NCBI GenBank assembly: GCA_014804755.1
Contig: JAAUZE010000019.1
Coordinates: 56,992 to 97,140 of the forward strand
Direction of reading: 5' to 3'
Length of the DNA stretch: 40,149 bases
Source of the DNA: Lachnospiraceae bacterium
Lineage (GTDB): Bacteria > Bacillota > Clostridia > Lachnospirales > Lachnospiraceae
The notes beneath the pieces are model-generated. The model had not been told where the DNA came from and searched no databases. It was given only the letters and a program-made list of their open reading frames with translations. Each line of letters opens with the position of its first letter. Within the stretch, counting starts at the first letter, position 1. Made by a program: the position numbers and the translations under genes. Positions 24,800 through 31,912 of the stretch are shown in pieces.

Positions 24800-26308
24800 T
24801 TATACGTCCTCGTAAGTCTGCTCAAATATGTGCTGTTCAATGATGTAAATATCGTGCGTATCGTCCGCTCTTGCGGCGATCATATCGCCGGGTACACCGG
24901 ACATATAGTTGACAGTGTCCCAAGCGGTAAAAATCTTCATCTGACGGTCTATTTTTTTCGCATAGACGATCGTTTCCCCCGTCGGCACACAGCTTTTTAC
25001 AAAGTTAGATACGTTTCGGACGCTCCCGTCCAAGCGGTTATGTACGCTCGGGATATACTCCGTCCGCACCGTGTACGGCTCGTCCGTTCTTACATAGGTT
25101 CTCGCAAATTTCTCTGCACGGATCGGATAAACCTCACCCTGAATCCCGACCATTAAATAAGTATCATCTGTTACGTTAATTTCCAGATCGCCCTCCAGCG
25201 TGCGCACCAAAAGCGGCGTGCCGACCGGATAAATCCCGCTAAGCTCCACAAACCCAAGCGGCAGCTTTTTCTTGCGGTAACGTTTCATATCGGACAAATC
25301 AATCTCATACTCTTTCGCATATATGACCTCATAGCTTTTCAGGTATGCCTCCATCCGCCGCTCAAAATACGCCTCTAATTGATCGTCCGGATACTTCTTT
25401 TCAAATAAGTCCGCGCGGATAAAACCACCCGCTTTTTCCGCATGGCCGCCGCCCGAACCGATCCCCTCCGTGAAAAATGCGGCAAGGTCGCTCGCCTTGA
25501 TCTCTTTTTCACAGCTGCGAAACGACAGCTTATAGCCGTCGGAAAGCGTGCTGTAGATCACACAGGTGTTGACAACGTCCGTCTGGAGCACAAAATCGCT
25601 CACGATGCCGAGAATGTTTAAGTCGCACGGCTTTACTTTCACGGTCGCGAAATGGAGCTCCTCAAGGATGTGGTGATGGAGCAGCGCGTCGCCCGCGATC
25701 TCAAGCTCCCTGCTGGACAGATTTGTATTTTTTAACTGTGAAAAAATGCCCCGGTCGTAATGCAGTGCATCCCGCATATCCTTGTCCATCGGATGATAGA
25801 TATCGCCAAGCTGCCCCGTATCCATATATAATCCGTAATAGAGCGCCGTCGCAAGCTCCAAATCCGCGTTGACGTCATATCCGGCCTCGGATAATAGCTG
25901 CCACACAACGGTCGCGCAGCTTCCGTAGCTGCTTTTGATCTCGCAAAACGCATCGGAAACCTCGGAAAGCGCCGCTCTGTCGTCCCGCTCGTGATGATCA
26001 ATGACCGCCACCGTCCCGGCCTCAAAGCGCGTCACATTGCCGCCGCCGTACTGACAGTCCGCCATGATCAAAAGCTCCGGCGCCGCAAGCTCCTTTACAT
26101 ACTCCACCGGAATCTGCAGCTTAGAGAGCATCAGCACTAAATTGCTTTTCCCGGCCTCGCTCCGTCCGCTGTATATAAAACGAACCTGCTTTCTTTTTTC
26201 CGTAAAATAGCGATAAAGACCAAATCCCGATGCAATGGCGTCCGCATCGGGATTATCATGACATTGAATCACAATCTGTTCAAATCGTTCTAACTCCTGT
26301 AAACGCAC
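24800..26308 (-). CDS. DHH/DHHA1 family phosphoesterase with extra C-terminal domain
   Basis: This protein of 502 residues carries the metal-binding motifs of DHH phosphoesterases: HDNPDADAIASG near 17-28, MADCQYGG near 82-89, VIDHHERDD near 102-110, and LYMDTGQLGD near 160. The DHHA1 substrate motif is GIGSGGGHAEKAGG near 290. Members cleave nanoRNA, pApA or cyclic dinucleotides. The last ~165 residues (from about 335) are outside the usual NrnA-type length and I cannot name them. The start is GTG at 26308, with GGGGG six bases upstream. Its stop abuts the ATG of the TIR gene with no gap, so the two proteins are translationally coupled. A link to nucleotide signalling is inference. Confidence 0.85.
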   Translation of the reverse strand: MRLQELERFEQIVIQCHDNPDADAIASGFGLYRYFTEKRKQVRFIYSGRSEAGKSNLVLMLSKLQIPVEYVKELAAPELLIMADCQYGGGNVTRFEAGTVAVIDHHERDDRAALSEVSDAFCEIKSSYGSCATVVWQLLSEAGYDVNADLELATALYYGLYMDTGQLGDIYHPMDKDMRDALHYDRGIFSQLKNTNLSSRELEIAGDALLHHHILEELHFATVKVKPCDLNILGIVSDFVLQTDVVNTCVIYSTLSDGYKLSFRSCEKEIKASDLAAFFTEGIGSGGGHAEKAGGFIRADLFEKKYPDDQLEAYFERRMEAYLKSYEVIYAKEYEIDLSDMKRYRKKKLPLGFVELSGIYPVGTPLLVRTLEGDLEINVTDDTYLMVGIQGEVYPIRAEKFARTYVRTDEPYTVRTEYIPSVHNRLDGSVRNVSNFVKSCVPTGETIVYAKKIDRQMKIFTAWDTVNYMSGVPGDMIAARADDTHDIYIIEQHIFEQTYEDV

Positions 26309-26381
26309 TGTTTTCCCCCCTTATTGTAAAATATCCTCTTCAGCCATACAGATATTAGAACCTTACCTGCGATGCCTGCCT

Positions 26382-26885
26382 CTAAAATCCACGGATTCTG
26401 TCGTTGCTGTCATCCTCCGTCTTCTCGATCTTTTGAATTTGTACATGGTACGCATAATCGGCACTGACCTGCACGCGCACGCGGTCTCCCTCCCGGCGCC
26501 CGATCAAAGCCGCCCCAAGCGGAGATTCTTTGCTGATGAGTCCGTTCAGGGAATCCTCCCGCACCGTCGTCACAATGCGGTAGGTTTCCGTCTCATTTTC
26601 CTCCTCAAACAGGACCGTGACCGTGTTGTTTAAGCCGACTTCATCCGCCTTGGAATCGTCAGAGATCACAACGGCCGTGCGCACCATCCGCTCCAGATAG
26701 CGGATACGGCTCTCATTTCGGTTCTTTTCTCTTTTTGCCGCATAATATTCAAAATTCTCGCTCAAATCTCCCTGCGCCCGCGCCTCTTTGACCGCCTCGA
26801 TCAGCTTCGGACGCAGAACAAGCTTGCGCTCCTCGATCTCCGCCTCGATTTTTGCAAGATCGGAAGCCGTTAATTCATCATTCAT
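26382..26885 (-). CDS. greA: GreA-type transcript cleavage/elongation factor
   Basis: This protein of 167 residues rescues backtracked RNA polymerase by stimulating transcript cleavage. The N-terminal coiled coil has the family signature (LRPKLIEAVKEARAQGDLSENFEYYAAKREK, with the acidic D-L-S-E-N tip). The C-terminal FKBP-like part has SPLGAALIGRREGDRVRVQV. The N-terminus is slightly divergent. Start choice: the frame is open to 26969, but the ATG at 26885 follows GGGAGGGG and overlaps the stop of the small upstream gene as ATGA, a classic coupling arrangement. Confidence 0.85.
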   Translation of the reverse strand: MNDELTASDLAKIEAEIEERKLVLRPKLIEAVKEARAQGDLSENFEYYAAKREKNRNESRIRYLERMVRTAVVISDDSKADEVGLNNTVTVLFEEENETETYRIVTTVREDSLNGLISKESPLGAALIGRREGDRVRVQVSADYAYHVQIQKIEKTEDDSNDRIRGF

Positions 26886-27109
26886 TGCCCTTCCCCTCCC
26901 GCCATATCCGTATACATATCCAGCATGCCGACCGTCTCGTTTGCCGGTCTGCCGTACATGTGGCAGCATTTATGGGATACCTGCTTTTCTTCCTCTGCCG
27001 TCTCGTCCACCGTTACGCTCATGCGGACGACGCCCTGCTTCGATTCCGTATCCAGATGCCGCATGATCTCCTCGATCATGCGCTCGTCCGCTCCACCTGC
27101 CTGCTCCAT
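26882..27109 (-). CDS. Small Cys/His-containing protein coupled to greA
   Basis: This protein of 75 residues is unrecognised. It has an acidic N-terminal half and then a compact VSHKCCHMYGRPANE cluster that could bind metal. The four-base overlap with greA, and AGAGGAG about 12 bases before its ATG, argue that it is a real gene and not chance. No membrane segment is present. Confidence 0.55.
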   Translation of the reverse strand: MEQAGGADERMIEEIMRHLDTESKQGVVRMSVTVDETAEEEKQVSHKCCHMYGRPANETVGMLDMYTDMAGGEGQ

Positions 27110-27222
27110 ATCCGTAACCGTACTCCTCTCTGCAAATCTTCTCCATCCCTATATCTTACATCTATTGCAAAGTGCTTAATCCGATTCGAGTGTTAAACGC
27201 CCTATGCGCAAATGTTGCTTTT

Positions 27223-27377
27223 CAAATTGCACAAAAGAATTTTAAGCAAACGACTTTTGCGCCATGGAAATGAGACTCAAAAATCGTGGAAGCCTCTGCT
27301 AAACACGATTTTTGTACCAAGAGTCTCATTGAAATGCTTGGCGCAATGGAGTGGCGCAAATTCTTTTGTGCAATTTG
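27223..27377. repeat. 155-bp inverted-repeat element (MITE-like or structured RNA)
   Basis: The outer 20-base arms (27223-27242 and 27358-27377, starting CAAATTGCAC) are perfect inverted repeats. Inside, 27269-27288 pairs with 27304-27313 and 27321-27330 as two perfect ten-base helices with a seven-base bulge, around a 15-base loop. GCGCC/GGCGC pairs add to this. It holds no gene and fills most of the 313-base gap between the small greA-linked gene and the ABC exporter. It may be a miniature transposable element, or a folded 3' region that ends exporter transcripts. Confidence 0.7.
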
Positions 27378-27422
27378 GCAGAGGCATCTTTCAAACAGGG
27401 ATTTTGACACCCGAATCCGCCC

Positions 27423-29411
27423 CTACGCCGTCACCGCATTGCCCGTATAAAGCTGATAATACTTGCCCTGCTGCTCAATCAGCTGATCGTGCGTACCGCG
27501 CTCGATGATGCGTCCCTGCTCCAGTACCATGATACAATCGCTGTTCCGAACCGTTGAGAGACGGTGTGCGATCACGAACGTGGTTCTGCCATTCATCAGT
27601 GCATCCATGCCCTGCTGCACGAGTTTTTCCGTACGCGTATCAATGGAGCTTGTCGCCTCATCCAAAATAAGAACCGGCGGGTCGGCAATCGCCGCGCGGG
27701 CGATCGCCAAAAGCTGGCGCTGTCCCTGACTTAAATTCGCGCCGTCGCCGTGCAGCATCGTCTCATAGCCGTCCGGCAGCCGCCGGATAAAGCCGTCCGC
27801 ATTCGCAAGCTTTGCCGCACGGATAACCTCCTCCTCCGTCGCATCCAGCTTTCCATAACGGATGTTTTCCATAACCGTTCCCGTAAACAGATGCGTATCC
27901 TGCAATACGATCCCGAGGGAACGGCGCAAGTCCGCCTTCTTGATCTTGTTCACATTGATGCCGTCATATCGGATCTTTCCGTCCTGAATATCATAAAAAC
28001 GATTGATCAGATTCGTGATCGTGGTTTTACCGGCGCCCGTTGCACCGACAAACGCGATCTTTTGCCCGGGCTTCGCATACAGCTCGATATCATGCAGGAT
28101 GATCTTGTCGTCACGGTAACCGAAGTCAACCTGATCAAATACGACATCTCCCTGCAGTTTCACATAGGTCGTCGTATCCGAATCCTTGTGATAATGCTTC
28201 CATGCCCAGATACCGGTCCGTTCCTCACATTCATGCAGTGTCCCGTCCGCATTCTCTTTTGCATTGACAAGCTCCACATAACCGTTGTCCACCTCCGGCT
28301 CCTCGTCCATCAGCTTAAAGAAACGGTCCGCACCCGCAAGCGCCATAATGATCGAATTAAACTGCTGGGAAACCTGATTGATCGGCATGCTGAACGACTT
28401 GTTCAGGCTCAAAAAGCTTGCAAGCCCGCCGAGCGTTAAGCCCGACACACCGGTGATCGCGAGAATACCTCCCGAGATCGCACAAATTACATAGCTCAGA
28501 TTGCCAAGCTGCGCGTTGATCGGTCCGATAATGTTCGCAAATCGGTTCGCCTGATAGGCACTTTCAAATAATTGATCGTTTAACTCATTAAACTTTGCCA
28601 TGCTCTCCTCTTCATGGCAGAATACTTTGACAACCTTTTGTCCGCTCATCATTTCTTCAATGCAGGCGTTGACCTTACCCAGATCACGCTGCTGTGAAAG
28701 GAAGAAGCGTCCGCTTAAGCCCATGACCTTTTTTGTGGCAAATACCATAATAAAGACCATCAAAAAAGTGATGAGCGTCAAAGGCACATCCAAAACAAAC
28801 ATATAAAAGACGACGCCGATGACGGTGATCAGACTGCTGATCATCTGCGGAATACTCATACTGATCATCTGGCGCAGCGTCTCAATATCATTGGTATACA
28901 GTGACATAATATCGCCGTGCGCATGGGTATCAAAATACTTGATCGGCAGACTTTCCATTTTCACAAACAGGTCGTCGCGCAGATTTCGCATGGAGCCCTG
29001 CGTAATGCGGATCATGATCCTCGACTGCACAAACGAGGCAATCACGCCCAACGCGTAAAAGCCTCCCACCCGCGCAATGGCGCGCGCAAGCGGTGTAAAA
29101 TCAGGATCCGCTCCGCCAAGAAGCGGCATAATATATTGATCGATCAGGGTTTTCATGAACATCGTTCCCTGAAGGGACGAATATACCGTAGCAAAAATGC
29201 AGATCACGACAATTGCATAATGAATCCCGTAATCCTTCAATACATATTTCATGACACGCATAAACGTCTTTCCCGGATGATCGATCTTCGGACGGGGTCC
29301 CATCGGTCCCCGTCTGCCCGGTCCCTTCGGCATTCCGGCGGATGCTTCCTTCGACACCCCCGCACCCGATTCCTCTGTAGGCTGCATCTGCTCTCTTCTA
29401 TCTTCCGCCAT
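27423..29411 (-). CDS. ABC exporter half-transporter with intact catalytic site
   Basis: This protein of 662 residues has a Pro/Gly-rich N-terminal extension (~45 residues), six membrane helices (~60-340), and an ATPase domain. It carries Walker A GATGAGKT (K462), Q-loop VLQDTHLF, an unusual signature LSQGQ, Walker B LILDEATSS with catalytic E585, and H-loop H616. It forms a heterodimer with the upstream gene, which has the degenerate catalytic residues. The pair resembles LmrCD/TM287-288-type multidrug exporters. An insertion between membrane and ATPase domains (~385-415, ERTGIWAWKHYHKD) is longer than usual. It begins two bases after the partner's stop. Confidence 0.93.
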   Translation of the reverse strand: MAEDRREQMQPTEESGAGVSKEASAGMPKGPGRRGPMGPRPKIDHPGKTFMRVMKYVLKDYGIHYAIVVICIFATVYSSLQGTMFMKTLIDQYIMPLLGGADPDFTPLARAIARVGGFYALGVIASFVQSRIMIRITQGSMRNLRDDLFVKMESLPIKYFDTHAHGDIMSLYTNDIETLRQMISMSIPQMISSLITVIGVVFYMFVLDVPLTLITFLMVFIMVFATKKVMGLSGRFFLSQQRDLGKVNACIEEMMSGQKVVKVFCHEEESMAKFNELNDQLFESAYQANRFANIIGPINAQLGNLSYVICAISGGILAITGVSGLTLGGLASFLSLNKSFSMPINQVSQQFNSIIMALAGADRFFKLMDEEPEVDNGYVELVNAKENADGTLHECEERTGIWAWKHYHKDSDTTTYVKLQGDVVFDQVDFGYRDDKIILHDIELYAKPGQKIAFVGATGAGKTTITNLINRFYDIQDGKIRYDGINVNKIKKADLRRSLGIVLQDTHLFTGTVMENIRYGKLDATEEEVIRAAKLANADGFIRRLPDGYETMLHGDGANLSQGQRQLLAIARAAIADPPVLILDEATSSIDTRTEKLVQQGMDALMNGRTTFVIAHRLSTVRNSDCIMVLEQGRIIERGTHDQLIEQQGKYYQLYTGNAVTA

Positions 29412-29413
29412 GT

Positions 29414-31162
29414 CTAATTGTCTCCTTTCTCATCAAAATCGCCGCTGCCCGACGTCTGCGACTCATATACCTCGCGGTAAATCTCATTTCCCGCAAGCAG
29501 CTCCTCATGCGTTCCGAAGCCTGCGATACGACCTTCGTCCATCACAATAATGCGGTCCGCATGCTGCACGCTTGAGACACGCTGCGCGATGATCAGCTTC
29601 GTCGTATTCGGAATCTCCTCCGCAAACGCCTTGCGGATCTTCGCATCCGTCGCCGTATCAACCGCGCTTGTCGAATCGTCAAGGATCAGGATCTTTGGCT
29701 TTTTCAGAAGCGCGCGCGCAATACACAGACGCTGCTTCTGCCCGCCCGACACATTCGTGCCTCCCTGCTCAATATAGGTTTCATATTTCTCCGGCATCTG
29801 CTCGATAAACTCATCGGCGCAGGCAAGACGGCAGGCACGCCTGCATTCCTCCTCCGTCGCCTCCTTATCTCCCCAGCGCAGGTTTTCCAGTATCGTTCCC
29901 GAAAAAAGCACATTGTTCTGCAGTACGACCGACACCTGATTACGCAGCGCCTCCATGTCATAGGCACGCACATCCACGCCCCCGACATAGAGCGCCCCCT
30001 CCGTCACATCGTAAAGCCGGCTGATCAAATTGACAAGGCTGGATTTGGCGCTTCCCGTTCCGCCCATGATGCCGATCGTCTCTCCCGCGCGGATGTCCAC
30101 ATGAATATCCTTTAAAACCATGCTTTCCGCGTCCTTTTTATAGGCAAATGATACATGATCGAAGCGGATGCTGCCGTCAGCCACTTCCATGATCGGATTC
30201 TCCGGATTCTTCAAGTCGGACGTTTCATTCAAGACCTCGCTGATACGTCTTGCGCTCGCGACCGACATCGTGATCATGACAAATACCATGGAGAGCATCA
30301 TCAAGCTCATCAATATGTTCATGCAATAGGTCAGCATACTCATCAGATTCCCCGTAGACAAATCGCCGAGTACGATCATTTTTGCCCCGATCCAGCTGAT
30401 CAACAGGATACAGCTATAGACAGTCAGGTTCATGACCGGCCCGTTCCACGCCACGATACCCTCCGCCTTGGAGAAAATTTTATAAATGTTGCCGCTCGCC
30501 CTGCGGAATTTCGTATTCTCATACTCCTCGCGGACATACGCCTTTACCACGCGGATCGCGGACACGTTTTCCTGTACGCTCTCGTTTAAGTCATCATATT
30601 TCGGAAACGCCTGCATAAAATGCTTATTCGCCATCGGTATCATGATGGATAGCACAATGCTTAAAAGCACGACGGCAACCAGATAGACGCAGGCCAGCTT
30701 CGGACTGATAAAAAAGGACATTGCCATCGCGCAGATCAGGCTCGCAGGCGCACGCATCGCCATACGCAGGATCATCTGATACGCGTTCTGGATATTCGTA
30801 ACGTCGGTCGTTAATCTTGTGATCAGCCCCGATGTGCTGTACTTGTCAATATTGGCAAAGCTGAAGGTCTGGATGTTCTCATACATCGCCCTTCTTAAAT
30901 TGCGCGCAAAGCCCGTGGACGCGCGCGCGCCGTATTTTCCGCCGAGAATACCGAAGCTCAGGCTCAAAACGGCGACCCCCACCATCAGGATTCCCATCTT
31001 ATAGATATGCGTCATATTCTGCGCTTCAACGCCTTTGTCAATAATGGACGCCATCATCAGCGGAATGATGGTTTCCATGATGACCTCCAGAATCATAAAT
31101 ATCGGCGTCAATATGGAATCCTTCTTAAATTCTTTGATCTGTGCACCCAGTGTCCGTAACAT
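29414..31162 (-). CDS. ABC exporter half-transporter with degenerate catalytic residues
   Basis: This protein of 582 residues has six membrane helices and an ATPase domain. Walker A is GGTGSAKSS (K373) and the signature VSGGQ is intact. The catalytic Glu after Walker B is Asp (ILILDDSTS, D496) and the switch His is Gln (IIAQRVSS, Q527). This is the usual asymmetry of heterodimeric exporters: this subunit provides the non-hydrolysing site and the downstream partner the active one. A MarR-type gene lies 33 bases upstream on the same strand, so the three genes form one operon. The likely role is drug or lipid export. Confidence 0.93.
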   Translation of the reverse strand: MLRTLGAQIKEFKKDSILTPIFMILEVIMETIIPLMMASIIDKGVEAQNMTHIYKMGILMVGVAVLSLSFGILGGKYGARASTGFARNLRRAMYENIQTFSFANIDKYSTSGLITRLTTDVTNIQNAYQMILRMAMRAPASLICAMAMSFFISPKLACVYLVAVVLLSIVLSIMIPMANKHFMQAFPKYDDLNESVQENVSAIRVVKAYVREEYENTKFRRASGNIYKIFSKAEGIVAWNGPVMNLTVYSCILLISWIGAKMIVLGDLSTGNLMSMLTYCMNILMSLMMLSMVFVMITMSVASARRISEVLNETSDLKNPENPIMEVADGSIRFDHVSFAYKKDAESMVLKDIHVDIRAGETIGIMGGTGSAKSSLVNLISRLYDVTEGALYVGGVDVRAYDMEALRNQVSVVLQNNVLFSGTILENLRWGDKEATEEECRRACRLACADEFIEQMPEKYETYIEQGGTNVSGGQKQRLCIARALLKKPKILILDDSTSAVDTATDAKIRKAFAEEIPNTTKLIIAQRVSSVQHADRIIVMDEGRIAGFGTHEELLAGNEIYREVYESQTSGSGDFDEKGDN

Positions 31163-31195
31163 TCCTTATGCCTCCCTTTTTGTCTGCTGACTGTT

Positions 31196-31729
31196 CTATT
31201 TGTGCTGACTGTCGCTTTTCTGCAGGCTGTCAGATCTCTGCCGATCGTCATATTCGGCATTCATGCGTTCCAGATTATCCCTGACACGGTCAAGCAGCGT
31301 CAAAAACTGCTCTATTTCGGCGCTGCTCATGCCCGCAAGCATATGCGTATCCAGCGCTTCCATCCGCTTTTCCATCTGCATATGCTCCCTGCACGCTTCC
31401 TCTGTCATAAAAATACGCTTGAGCCTTGCGTCCTGATCCTGCGATTTTCGTATGATCAAGCCGTTCTTCTCCATCACCTGAAGCGTATTCGTCGCCGTCG
31501 CACGGGAAATACGGAATACTTCCTCAATATTCTTCTGATACACCGGCTCCTCGGCGTTATGGTGATACAGATACCCGAGAATCCCACCCTGAAGCTGCGT
31601 CAGCGGCGTTCCCGGTCTCGCGCAGGGCGGATGCATCTTATGAATCAGCATTTTGATCAGATTGTGAATTTCCCTCAATTCAAAACCGAGCGGTTTTTTC
31701 CCGTCCCCGAATCCCGTTCGTCTCTCCAT
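31196..31729 (-). CDS. MarR-family regulator of the ABC exporter operon
   Basis: This winged-helix protein has 177 residues (QLQGGILGYLYHH, then NIEEVFRISRATATNTLQVMEKNGLI with wing RKSQDQDARLKRIF) and flanking dimerisation helices, typical of MarR. It is the first gene of the exporter operon and probably represses it, with release by a drug or other ligand. Start choice: the frame is open to 31861, but the ATG at 31729 has GGGAGG eight bases upstream. A dyad overlaps the -10 of the promoter in front of it. Confidence 0.88.
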   Translation of the reverse strand: MERRTGFGDGKKPLGFELREIHNLIKMLIHKMHPPCARPGTPLTQLQGGILGYLYHHNAEEPVYQKNIEEVFRISRATATNTLQVMEKNGLIIRKSQDQDARLKRIFMTEEACREHMQMEKRMEALDTHMLAGMSSAEIEQFLTLLDRVRDNLERMNAEYDDRQRSDSLQKSDSQHK

Positions 31730-31778
31730 GTCCATGCCCTCCCATGTCCATGCTTCAAGCCATATTGAATTTATATTT

Positions 31779-31819
31779 GTTAGCACACTAACTTTATCGC
31801 AGTCACCAAAATCTGTCAA
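31779..31819 (-). promoter_or_regulatory. Promoter and MarR operator of the exporter operon
   Basis: On the minus strand TTGACA (31819-31814) and TAAAGT (31796-31791) are separated by exactly 17 bases. The dyad GTTAG-N4-CTAAC (31779-31792) overlaps the -10 and the transcription start area. This is the layout expected of an autorepressed marR operon. Confidence 0.75.
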
Positions 31820-31845
31820 TAATCCTTTTCTAAAATTTCTATAAA

Positions 31846-31854
31846 TGTTATACT
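31846..31854 (+). promoter_or_regulatory. Extended -10 promoter of the GH43 lipoprotein gene
   Basis: TGT-TATACT (31846-31854) is an extended -10 about 58 bases before the start codon. The -35 17 bases upstream (TTTTCT) is weak. It is divergent from the marR promoter, about 30 bases away. Confidence 0.5.
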
Positions 31855-31912
31855 GTATCAAAGATGTTTCGCTGTTGCCGAAACGATCAAAAACGCAAAG
31901 GAGGTATCTACA

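Noticed and set aside
27750-28439. A 229-codon plus-strand frame, and a similar one at 30155-30589.
   Set aside because: Both are antisense to the ABC exporter genes and mirror their codon bias; no start site or motif.
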